Notes under the pieces: generated by a model | The model's input: only the letters and a program-made list of their open reading frames with translations | Databases searched by the model: none | What the model was told of the DNA's origin: nothing | Made by a program: the position numbers and the translations under genes | Assembly (NCBI RefSeq): GCF_937936435.1 | Contig: NZ_CALDDG010000075.1 | Coordinates: 1-42,309 of the forward strand | DNA length: 42,309 nucleotides | DNA from: an uncultured Sulfuricurvum sp. | GTDB taxonomy: Bacteria; Campylobacterota; Campylobacteria; Campylobacterales; Sulfurimonadaceae | Direction: 5' to 3' | Shown: positions 16,119 to 23,430 of the stretch, one piece after another | Numbering within the stretch: the stretch's first letter is position 1 | How the letters are laid out: the number at the start of each line of letters is the position of its first letter

Positions 16119-17332
16119 CCCCCACCTCAGAATCTATCGAAACGACTCTCGGACTCCATCAAAAGCCGGGACGTTCACGCTTAAAATACCTCATCATCGG
16201 TACCATAGTCATTGCAATAGCAGTCGCAGGGGCATGGTATTGGTTCAAACACCGCACAAATGACGCCATCCTCTACACAAGCGCCCCCGTAGAGATCAAA
16301 ACCCTCATATCGAGCGTATCGGCCACCGGGAATCTCGAACCGACAAATACCGTCGATGTCGGTATCGAAGTCTCCGGAACCATCAACGAAGTATTGGTCG
16401 ATTACAACAGTCAGGTCAAAGTGGGTCAAATCATGGCCCGTCTGGATACGACCAAACTGGCTTCCAACGTCGCCAGTTCCCAAGCTTCCCTCTCCAAATA
16501 CAACGCGAACGCTGCCGAGATCAAAGCCACCCTCGTCAATGCCCAGAACGAATGGGAACGGGTTCATAAAATGTATCAGGCAACCAACGGCAACTACCCT
16601 TCCAAAAAAGATATGGACGACGCCTATACCGCCGTCGAAAAGGCCAAAGCGCAGCTCAATGCCGCTTCCGCCCAAATCGCACAAGCCTCTGCAGAGCTAA
16701 AAGCCAATGAAAACGATATGCGCAAAGCGATCGTCGTCTCTCCGATCAACGGTATTGTCCTCCAACGCAAAGTTGAACCGGGACAAACTGTTGCGGCAAC
16801 GATGACAACCCCTGTGTTATTCACGATGGCGGAAGATTTGACCAAGATGAAAGCGATCGTCAGTGTCGATGAAGCCGATATCGGTGAAGTAAAAGAGGGA
16901 CAAAAAGCCCTCTTCAGCGTCGATGCCTATCCGAATAAAAAATTCAACGGAACCATTACCCAGCTGCGCCTTAACTCCGAAACCGTCAACGGCGTCGTCA
17001 CGTACGATGCCGTCGTGGAAGTGGACAACAGCAGTCTTCTACTGCGCCCGGGGATGACCGTCTCAGCACAGATTATTACCGGAACGCTGGAGAATGCCCT
17101 CACCGTCCCTAATGCCGCTTTGCGCTTTTCTCCCCCTTCGGAAGAGAAAAAAGAGACAAAAAAAGCACAAACCAAAACCGACGTGAACAAACGCACGGTC
17201 TGGGTCCTCAAAAACAACAAGCCGGTTAAAATAGATGTTACAACCGGAACGACGGACGGTACTTCGACCGTTATTATCGGATCATCTCTTACACCGAAAG
17301 ACTCCGTACTCGTCGGCACTAAAGAGCCATGA
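16115..17332 (+). CDS. macA: MacA-like periplasmic adaptor (HlyD/RND membrane-fusion protein)
   Basis: A 405-residue membrane-fusion protein with a cytoplasmic start of about 28 residues and one membrane anchor (about 29-46). The lipoyl half-motifs are EVSGTINEVLVDYNSQVKVGQ and IVSPINGIVLQRKVEPGQTV. A helical hairpin (about 115-205) and a beta-barrel domain (KAIVSVDEADIGEVKEGQ) follow. The spacing and the ATPase/permease partners fit MacA. It bridges the MacB transporter and the TolC duct. A lysine-rich insert near 345-360 is an unusual local feature. It overlaps both neighbours by four bases (ATGA). Confidence 0.9.
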   Translation: MTPTSESIETTLGLHQKPGRSRLKYLIIGTIVIAIAVAGAWYWFKHRTNDAILYTSAPVEIKTLISSVSATGNLEPTNTVDVGIEVSGTINEVLVDYNSQVKVGQIMARLDTTKLASNVASSQASLSKYNANAAEIKATLVNAQNEWERVHKMYQATNGNYPSKKDMDDAYTAVEKAKAQLNAASAQIAQASAELKANENDMRKAIVVSPINGIVLQRKVEPGQTVAATMTTPVLFTMAEDLTKMKAIVSVDEADIGEVKEGQKALFSVDAYPNKKFNGTITQLRLNSETVNGVVTYDAVVEVDNSSLLLRPGMTVSAQIITGTLENALTVPNAALRFSPPSEEKKETKKAQTKTDVNKRTVWVLKNNKPVKIDVTTGTTDGTSTVIIGSSLTPKDSVLVGTKEP

Positions 17333-18045
17333 TGATGCCGAAAACGCAAGAATACGTCATCGAGTTGAAAAACGCGATGAAATCTTACGGAGAGGGAGAA
17401 GCCCAGACCTACGCGCTTCGCGGTGTAAACCTACGGATAGCGCAGGGAGAATTTGTCGCTATCATGGGACCCAGCGGATCGGGGAAATCAACGGCAATGA
17501 ATATCATCGGATGTCTCGATGTCCCCAGCGGAGGAGAATACCTCTTTGAAGGGGTCAACGTCGAAGCGCTAACGCGCGATCAGCGGGCATTGCTTCGGCG
17601 CAACTACATCGGATTCATTTTTCAGGGATTCAATCTGCTGGGTAAAACCTCTGCCGTAGAAAACGTGGAGCTTCCCCTCCTCTACCGCGGCTTTCCGGCC
17701 CATGTGCGCAGAGAGAAAGCATTGAAAGCTCTGGAAAGTGTCGGATTGGCCCATGTAGCCCACCATACCCCCTCAGAACTTTCCGGCGGGCAGCAGCAAC
17801 GGGTCGCGATTGCACGCGCCATCGTGACAAATCCCCTCGTCCTCCTCGCCGATGAGCCGACCGGGAACCTCGATACTGCCAAAAGCATCGAAGTTATGGA
17901 GCTTTTACAGTCGTTTAACCGCGATTTCGGAATCACCGTCATCATGGTTACCCACGAAAGCGATATGGCCGAATACGCTACCCGTACGATCCATTTCCGT
18001 GACGGACATATCGAAGAGTCCGGCGAAACAAAGGTACCCTTATGA
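17329..18045 (+). CDS. MacB-type ABC exporter, ATPase subunit
   Basis: A 238-residue LolD/MacB-class ATPase with Walker A GPSGSGKST (near residue 45), the Q-loop IFQGFNLLGKTSAVENVELPL, signature LSGGQQQRVAIARA, Walker B VLLADEPTGNLD and the H-loop VTHE. In E. coli MacB the ATPase and permease are one 648-residue chain; here they are two genes that overlap by four bases. The class works by mechanotransmission, pushing substrate from the periplasm out through TolC. Candidate substrates are macrolides, peptides, toxins or haem; the sequence does not decide among them. Confidence 0.92.
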   Translation: MMMPKTQEYVIELKNAMKSYGEGEAQTYALRGVNLRIAQGEFVAIMGPSGSGKSTAMNIIGCLDVPSGGEYLFEGVNVEALTRDQRALLRRNYIGFIFQGFNLLGKTSAVENVELPLLYRGFPAHVRREKALKALESVGLAHVAHHTPSELSGGQQQRVAIARAIVTNPLVLLADEPTGNLDTAKSIEVMELLQSFNRDFGITVIMVTHESDMAEYATRTIHFRDGHIEESGETKVPL

Positions 18046-19253
18046 TTTGGAATGCTTTTTTACTCGCTTTGCGCGAGATACGCCGCAGTGCGATGCGTTC
18101 GATCCTCACTACCCTCGGTATCGTGATCGGCGTCGCATCCGTCATCGCGATGGTCATGCTCGGCGACGCTACGACAGCATACGTCACCCAGAGCATCTCC
18201 AAACTCGGAACCAATATGCTGATCGTCTCTCCGGGTCAAGAACGCCGTGGCCCTCCCAGCAGCGACTCGACCGCCAAACGCTTTACCCACAGCGACGTCA
18301 CCGCATTAAAGCGGGAGATCAGTTTTATCCGGGGTGCCGCTCCGGTCGGTTCAAGCAGTATGCAGGTCGTCTACGGAAATCAAAACTACTCGACAACCAT
18401 CGAAGGGAGCGATAACGATTACTTCGTCGTCAAAGATTGGGTCTTCGCATCGGGAAGAAACTTTTCCGAAGCGGAACTGCAAGGGGGAAAAGCGGTATGC
18501 GTTATCGGTGAAACGGTGCGCAAGGAACTTTTCGGAGATCAAAATCCTATCGGCCTCTCCTTGCGTCTGGAGAGTTTCTCCTGTGAAATCATCGGCGTAC
18601 TCGAATCCAAAGGTGCCGCCATGTTCGGGATGGACCAAGACGATATCGTCGTCGTCCCGCTTCGGATGTTCCAGCGCCGTATCAGCGGGAATCAGGATAT
18701 CTCCAGAATTATGATTTCTACCAACTCCTCTTCGGTCATCGAAACGGTCAAAAACTCGATCACCGCCCTATTGGAAGAGCGTCGGCGGATTCAACCGGGA
18801 GAAGAGGACGATTTCAACGTCCGGGATATGCGCGAGATGGTCCAAACCCTCTCTTCGACGACTCAGATGCTCACCATCCTCCTCGGAGCCGTCGCCGCCA
18901 TCAGTCTGCTGGTCGGAGGGATCGGGATCATGAACATTATGCTCGTCTCCGTTACCGAACGGACCCGCGAAATCGGCATACGTCTGGCTATCGGTGCATT
19001 GGAGAGGGAGGTGCTGCTTCAGTTTCTGGTCGAAGCGGTCGTACTCTCCTCTTTAGGAGGGATTATCGGGATCGTATTGGGAGTCAGCGTCGGGATCGGC
19101 ATCAGCATTTTCTTCGATCTTCCGCTGGTCTTCAATACCTTTATCGTCATCGTCGCCTTTTTCTTTTCGACTCTTGTAGGAGTCGTTTTCGGATATTTCC
19201 CGGCTCGCAAGGCGGCACGCCTCAATCCCATCGATGCTTTACGATATGAGTGA
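18042..19253 (+). CDS. MacB-type ABC exporter, permease subunit
   Basis: A 403-residue permease with the MacB topology. One N-terminal helix (about 18-42, RSILTTLGIVIGVASVIAMVML) is followed by a large periplasmic MacB_PCD domain (about 45-270). Three C-terminal helices (about 278-305, 325-352, 362-385) belong to the FtsX-like domain, with GIGIMNIMLVSVTERTREIGIR and the closing ARKAARLNPIDALRYE motif. Together with the separate ATPase, MacA and TolC genes immediately upstream it completes a Type VII ABC tripartite exporter. Confidence 0.93.
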   Translation: MIWNAFLLALREIRRSAMRSILTTLGIVIGVASVIAMVMLGDATTAYVTQSISKLGTNMLIVSPGQERRGPPSSDSTAKRFTHSDVTALKREISFIRGAAPVGSSSMQVVYGNQNYSTTIEGSDNDYFVVKDWVFASGRNFSEAELQGGKAVCVIGETVRKELFGDQNPIGLSLRLESFSCEIIGVLESKGAAMFGMDQDDIVVVPLRMFQRRISGNQDISRIMISTNSSSVIETVKNSITALLEERRRIQPGEEDDFNVRDMREMVQTLSSTTQMLTILLGAVAAISLLVGGIGIMNIMLVSVTERTREIGIRLAIGALEREVLLQFLVEAVVLSSLGGIIGIVLGVSVGIGISIFFDLPLVFNTFIVIVAFFFSTLVGVVFGYFPARKAARLNPIDALRYE

Positions 19254-19257
19254 TTTA

Positions 19258-19277
19258 GCCGATATTACCGTATCGGC
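19258..19277. repeat. Perfect 7-bp inverted repeat after the exporter operon
   Basis: GCCGATA-TTACCG-TATCGGC lies three bases past the permease stop and 21 bases before the next start. It has no T-run. It could be a 3' stabilising hairpin or a factor-dependent stop between the exporter operon and the next gene. Confidence 0.45.
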
Positions 19278-19298
19278 ATATCCAAAAAGGAGTATCCT

Positions 19299-19862
19299 AT
19301 GCAAATCACGCCATCCTCATCCCAAAGCGCTTATACCCTTAACGCTCTAGGACTTAACGAAAGCGAAACCAAAGATTTCAAAGAGAAAATCAAAAGCGGT
19401 GAGATCACGGGGAAAAGTATCTCGGAATCTTATCTCGTAGAGTACTCTTTGCAAAGCGAAAATTTTTCCTCAAACAACCTGCAGGCGCAAAGCGCTCCGT
19501 TCGATCTCGCAAAAGTCAAAGATTTACTCGGCACGATCGATTACAATGCCATCGGCTATACCGGGAAACCGATAGCCGACATGACTCCCGACGAAGCAAA
19601 ACAACTCGTCAGTGAAGAGGGCTATTTCGGAATATCGCAAACGTCGTCGCGATTGGCGGATTTTGTATTAAGCGGCGGCGGAGACGACGTGGAAAAACTC
19701 AAAGCGGGTCGGGAAGGGATCGTTCGCGGTTTTAACGAAGCCGAAAAACTTTGGGGAGACAAGCTCCCGGATATTTCGTACCAAACCCTCGATAAAGCGC
19801 TCAGTAAGATTGATGAAAAGATCGCTTCTCTGGGCGGAAGCGTACTTGATACGACGGCCTGA
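19299..19862 (+). CDS. Uncharacterised Campylobacterota-type protein
   Basis: A 187-residue, acidic, soluble-looking protein without signal peptide or membrane helix. The N-terminal third is Ser/Gln-rich (similar in feel to flagellar or secreted substrates). The C-terminal half is more conserved-looking, with MTPDEAKQLVSEEGYFGISQTSSRLADFVLSGGGDD, then LKAGREGIVRGFNEAEKLWG and ISYQTLDKALSKIDEKI. I have seen proteins of this pattern given the doubtful label hydrogenase-4 component G; nothing here supports a hydrogenase role. There is a clear AAAAAGGAG before the ATG. Its stop codon abuts the stop of the convergent mscL gene with no base between. Confidence 0.75.
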   Translation: MQITPSSSQSAYTLNALGLNESETKDFKEKIKSGEITGKSISESYLVEYSLQSENFSSNNLQAQSAPFDLAKVKDLLGTIDYNAIGYTGKPIADMTPDEAKQLVSEEGYFGISQTSSRLADFVLSGGGDDVEKLKAGREGIVRGFNEAEKLWGDKLPDISYQTLDKALSKIDEKIASLGGSVLDTTA

Positions 19863-20300
19863 TTACTGCGCGCTTCGGCAGTGAGGACAGGTTTTCGCCG
19901 CTAGAGGGATATCCATCGCACATTCGGGACAAACTTTCGATGTCGGTGCGGCGGGTTCCGCTTCGGGTTCGGCAGCTTTAAGTTTATTGTAGGCTTTAAT
20001 CATCATAAACATCACAAATCCGAGAATCGTGAACGAAATCACATCATTGAAGAAAACCCCCAGTTTAATCGCAGGAGCGCCGGCAGCATCCAATGCCGAA
20101 AGAGACGCATATTCTTTTCCGTCCAATGCAATAAACAACGAAGAAAAATCAACTCCCCCCATCAATAATCCGATCGGCGGCATAATCACATTCGAAACCA
20201 ACGATTTCACCACGGTTGCAAACGCGGCACCGAAAATAAATCCGACCGCCATATCGATCACGTTCCCGCTGATAAGAAACTTTTTAAACTCTGAAAACAT
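19863..20300 (-). CDS. mscL: Large-conductance mechanosensitive channel MscL with C-terminal zinc ribbon
   Basis: MscL opens under membrane tension to release solutes during osmotic downshock. The 145-residue product has the N-terminal amphipathic helix (FSEFKKFLISGNVIDMAVG), pore helix 1 (VGFIFGAAFATVVKSLVSNVIMPPIG), a periplasmic loop, and helix 2 (FFNDVISFTILGFVMFMMIKAYNKL). After the usual cytoplasmic helix and an Ala/Glu/Pro linker it carries an extra CPECAMDIPLAAKTCPHC (about 124-141), a two-knuckle CxxC...CxxC zinc ribbon. E. coli MscL (136 aa) lacks this. A zinc-linked bundle or redox gate at the cytoplasmic end is possible. Confidence 0.94.
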   Translation of the reverse strand: MFSEFKKFLISGNVIDMAVGFIFGAAFATVVKSLVSNVIMPPIGLLMGGVDFSSLFIALDGKEYASLSALDAAGAPAIKLGVFFNDVISFTILGFVMFMMIKAYNKLKAAEPEAEPAAPTSKVCPECAMDIPLAAKTCPHCRSAQ

Positions 20301-20310
20301 AGAACCCCCT

Positions 20311-21837
20311 TTATACCTGATTGTCGTCTTCTACTATATCTTTAAAATGTTCACGAACTGTTAAAAATTCGTCCAAATGGGCAAAAAAGATATCGACCAG
20401 AGCCGGATCGAAATGTTTTCCTCTCTCTTCTTTAAACAATGCGAATATCCGTTCGTCATCCCACGCTTTTTTGTAGACGCGGTCACTTCCCAGGGCATCG
20501 AATACATCGGCGATCGCCGTAATCCGTCCGTAAATGTGGATATCTTCTCCCGCGAGCTTTCGGGGATATCCGCTTCCGTCCCATTTTTCATGGTGTTCGT
20601 TAGCTACAATCGCCGCCGCTTTCAGCAATGCCCGGTTGGAATGTTTGAGCATCTCATATCCCAAAGCCGCGTGGGTATCCATGATACGCCGTTCGTGTTC
20701 GTCAAAACGTCCCGGTTTGTTCAATATTGCATCGGGGATGGCTACTTTGCCGATATCGTGCATCGGAGAAGCCTGTTTAAGCATTTCCGCTTCCGATTCC
20801 TCTAACCCGTAGTGCAAGGCCAATATCTTCGAATATTCCGCTACCCTTTTCACATGGTTTCCCGTCTCTTTGGAGCGGCTTTCACCGATGGAACCCATCG
20901 TAAAGACGACTTCGCGCTGAGTATCTTCGATCTCTTTGTTCAATGTCGTTATTTCTCCCAGAGCATTGTCCATACCGAGGATCATCATATTAAATGAGTT
21001 GGAAAGTTGTCCGATCTCATCGTCGCGGTGCAGAGAAACCTGCTGCGTATAATCCTGTGTCCGTGTCACTTTTTTAGCGGTATCCGATAGGGTGATTACG
21101 GGACGAATCAATCCCGTCGCAACATAATAGGCGGCAATCGAAATAAAAACAGCCCCGGCGATCAGCAGCAATACGAACCATCGCTCGTATTTGTACAGGA
21201 GCCGATATGCAAATGCTTTCTCTTCTTCCAAAACAATGGTCAGTTCAGGTTTAACATCAAGTTTCCGAGACGCTTTGATCGGCTCTTCCAGCAAAGTTTG
21301 GCGCAATCCGCTTTTCCCGTCCGGATACAAGAGATAATAATGGCGTTGAGGGGAATCGGAAAAATAGTGCCTGAAATTTTCGATTCGATAATCGACGACA
21401 AGCTCGGCAATCTCCTCACGGGTGAATGTCGAATACACCGGAACCGAGAAAAAAGGGGCAGTATCAAGCACTTTGCCGATCATCGCAAAATCGCTCGAAG
21501 CAATAATTTTTTTGCTTTTGTCGATAACAAAAAAGTTCCCCTCCAAATTCATATCTTTCTTTTTCGCCAACAGCGTATTTCCGATCCTCCGGTCGAGATC
21601 TTGAGTGTAAAGATCGTTCATAATATCGGATTTGGCCATAAAAGCCATATCCTGCTGCAACGTTTGGAGATGCTGATCGATACGGGCTACCGTCAAACTC
21701 AGCTGCGTATTCAGCTCTTGGGAAATGGCATTGTATTGTTCCTGACGAAATGAGTTCCCCAACAAAAACATCGTCAACGCGTAGGGGATCAAGCTGATTC
21801 CTAAAAACAGCAGAATCGTTTTAACTTTAAAACTCAT
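20311..21837 (-). CDS. Membrane sensor with HAMP and HD-GYP (c-di-GMP phosphodiesterase)
   Basis: A 508-residue membrane signalling protein. It has transmembrane helix 1 (about 5-25), a periplasmic sensor region (about 30-215) with a Cache-like pattern, helix 2 (about 218-240), HAMP (about 240-292), a short coil, and an HD-GYP domain (about 310-500). Catalytic residues are present: HDIGK, the HHEKWDGSGYP motif and the DVFDAL segment. HD-GYP enzymes degrade c-di-GMP to pGpG/GMP. I chose ATG 21837 (AAGG seven bases upstream) rather than a TTG two codons earlier. It overlaps the PstS-like gene by 11 bases, suggesting the periplasmic protein feeds its sensor domain. Confidence 0.9.
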   Translation of the reverse strand: MSFKVKTILLFLGISLIPYALTMFLLGNSFRQEQYNAISQELNTQLSLTVARIDQHLQTLQQDMAFMAKSDIMNDLYTQDLDRRIGNTLLAKKKDMNLEGNFFVIDKSKKIIASSDFAMIGKVLDTAPFFSVPVYSTFTREEIAELVVDYRIENFRHYFSDSPQRHYYLLYPDGKSGLRQTLLEEPIKASRKLDVKPELTIVLEEEKAFAYRLLYKYERWFVLLLIAGAVFISIAAYYVATGLIRPVITLSDTAKKVTRTQDYTQQVSLHRDDEIGQLSNSFNMMILGMDNALGEITTLNKEIEDTQREVVFTMGSIGESRSKETGNHVKRVAEYSKILALHYGLEESEAEMLKQASPMHDIGKVAIPDAILNKPGRFDEHERRIMDTHAALGYEMLKHSNRALLKAAAIVANEHHEKWDGSGYPRKLAGEDIHIYGRITAIADVFDALGSDRVYKKAWDDERIFALFKEERGKHFDPALVDIFFAHLDEFLTVREHFKDIVEDDNQV

Positions 21838-22225
21838 ATACAACCTTCAGCTGCGAATCGACCATATCGGAGGGGAGATAGCCGATGGCACCTTCAACGT
21901 TGACGATAAAAGTTTTAACCGATTCGAAAGAAGGCTGTGTCAGAGGAGGCGTTACCCCCTGAAAATGCTGTTTGATCCAATACGTATTTAAACGGTTCCG
22001 ATCCATCCCCAGCACTTTAGTTTCAAAAATCTCCCGTACCTCGTCATGACCGAGAATATTGACGGCAATCGCATTTTTATCGCCGACGCTGTGACGCTTT
22101 TGCAAGTAAATATCCCGTATCTGCTGCATCGAAAGTGCCGAAAAAGCCGTTTTCTTCGAAATAACGACGCTGTAGTCCGCTGCCGCCATCGTCGCTACCA
22201 GTGCCATCAAAAGTATCGCTTTCAT
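21827..22225 (-). CDS. Small PstS-like periplasmic substrate-binding protein
   Basis: A 132-residue exported protein with a short signal peptide (about 1-16, LLMALVATMAAA). It has a pattern related to phosphate-binding protein PstS: SALSMQQIRDIYLQKRHSVGDK near the N-terminus and VNVEGAIGYLPSDMVD near the end, equivalent to the F/G-x-IGY anion-binding loop. It is about half the usual PstS length and no pst permease genes are nearby. It overlaps the HD-GYP sensor gene and shares its start region with the barrel gene stop (TGATG), so it is probably a ligand-capturing accessory of the sensor rather than a transporter subunit. This is inferred from context. Confidence 0.8.
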   Translation of the reverse strand: MKAILLMALVATMAAADYSVVISKKTAFSALSMQQIRDIYLQKRHSVGDKNAIAVNILGHDEVREIFETKVLGMDRNRLNTYWIKQHFQGVTPPLTQPSFESVKTFIVNVEGAIGYLPSDMVDSQLKVVYEF

Positions 22226-23220
22226 CAGAATAACACCGAAAAAGAGGCTAGGAAACGATCTTCACCGCTTTGGGAGTGCCACTGATACTCCCCTTTTAAA
22301 GAGACCGGATAAATCGGACGGTAGCTGTAGCCTATAATACCGATATGATCGGTGTAGTCATCATGCCGACGGCCGTAATACTCATACCGTCCGACCAGCG
22401 CGTGCTGCGGATTGAATCGGTAAATCCCTTGTGCGTATCCTGAGATCGTATCATCCGTTCGATTGTCGGCATAGTCGGTTCGAGCAACGATCCCCTCGAC
22501 TGTCACCCCCCACTGATAAACATCGTATTTGGCATTGGCCTGAACAAAGCGGGTACGTTCGCGGGTAGATAAAGCGATGTATTCGCCGATACTTCCTCCC
22601 GCACTTGCTTCCATCGAAAACTCTTTGTCCAGCGAAAGGCCGTAAAAATGGGTATTAGGTATATTGATGTACTCTTCATCTAAATCATGGGTACTTTGAC
22701 CGAACAGATTGTATTTTAATCCTTCGGTGTTCGGAACGTATCCGTTGATATCGATGCCCGTTAGAAATCTCGGGAACAACAGCGTACTATATAGAGGGTT
22801 GGAAGTGGTATCGCGCAAAACATTGATCGGTTCGAGATTCCAATATCCCACAGGGGTCAACATCTTTCCGAAACGGACATTATAGGCGTCGCAAAGCCAC
22901 AGATCTCCGTACATCCGTTCAAAATGGAATTTCTGACTCCCGCTTTCCGTATCTGCGGTAAAGTTTTTCTGATAAAAACCGGTCGCTTCGAGTTCAGCCA
23001 GGTACGAGAGCATCGGATTGATATCCCCGTACGCCATGACGGCGACATCGTCGAGGGTAAAGCTGTCTTCGTTCCGATTTGATTCCAATTCGGATGAAAA
23101 ATACCCTCCGACACTCATCCAATCATTCATCTGAACGCCGTGTCCGAGAGTGTAAGACTCTGCGTAGAGATTACACACGAATCCTATTAATCCAACTGAA
23201 TACCGCTTCCATCCCGCCAT
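22225..23220 (-). CDS. Predicted outer-membrane beta-barrel (porin-like), unknown substrate
   Basis: The 331-residue product has a signal peptide (about 1-20, SVGLIGFVCNLYAES). It then shows repeated amphipathic beta strands rich in aromatic and alternating residues, including FERMYGDLWL, VRFGKMLTPVGYWN, YDVYQWGVTVEGI and the final FLASFSVLF ending in phenylalanine. This is a typical porin layout, somewhat like phosphate-selective OprO/P proteins in the RFGKMLTPVG region. It is the first gene of a three-gene operon with the PstS-like protein and HD-GYP sensor. The stop codon overlaps the next start by one base. The operon may sense an anion that enters through this barrel. Confidence 0.75.
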   Translation of the reverse strand: MAGWKRYSVGLIGFVCNLYAESYTLGHGVQMNDWMSVGGYFSSELESNRNEDSFTLDDVAVMAYGDINPMLSYLAELEATGFYQKNFTADTESGSQKFHFERMYGDLWLCDAYNVRFGKMLTPVGYWNLEPINVLRDTTSNPLYSTLLFPRFLTGIDINGYVPNTEGLKYNLFGQSTHDLDEEYINIPNTHFYGLSLDKEFSMEASAGGSIGEYIALSTRERTRFVQANAKYDVYQWGVTVEGIVARTDYADNRTDDTISGYAQGIYRFNPQHALVGRYEYYGRRHDDYTDHIGIIGYSYRPIYPVSLKGEYQWHSQSGEDRFLASFSVLF

Positions 23221-23342
23221 CTACCGCACTCGCTTTTTCTTCAATTAATCAATAGTAACATATTTATACATATTGAAAAATGAAATACAAACCGTGTTAA
23301 AAAATTTCTCATCCCTTGTTCCGTTTTCCGATTTTTCCAATA

Positions 23343-23423
23343 TGATTATTTTTTAATCAATAAACTGATGTTTTTGCCAAACAATCGGTGCTACAATTAT
23401 TTCAGATAAAAAAATCTTAAATA
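23343..23423 (+). promoter_or_regulatory. narK promoter module: palindrome A, -10 and element B
   Basis: Palindrome A, TGATTA-TTTTT-TAATCA, is at 23343-23359. A TACAAT -10 is at 23392-23397. Element B, AGATAAAAAAATCTTAAATA, is at 23404-23423, directly before the AGGAG ribosome binding site. B extends to a 9-bp imperfect inverted repeat (23399-23407 and 23414-23422). The same A-to-B spacing (44-45 bp) recurs before the porin gene and cobA-nirA-nasA. The rest of the 210-base gap is AT-rich with no other gene visible. Confidence 0.7.
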
Positions 23424-23430
23424 GGAGTGG

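Noticed and set aside
23404..23423. Element B read as an intrinsic terminator or attenuator
   Set aside because: The stem would be AT-only and weak, and it is followed by a ribosome binding site, not a T-run. Its conservation across three promoters favours an operator or start-region element.
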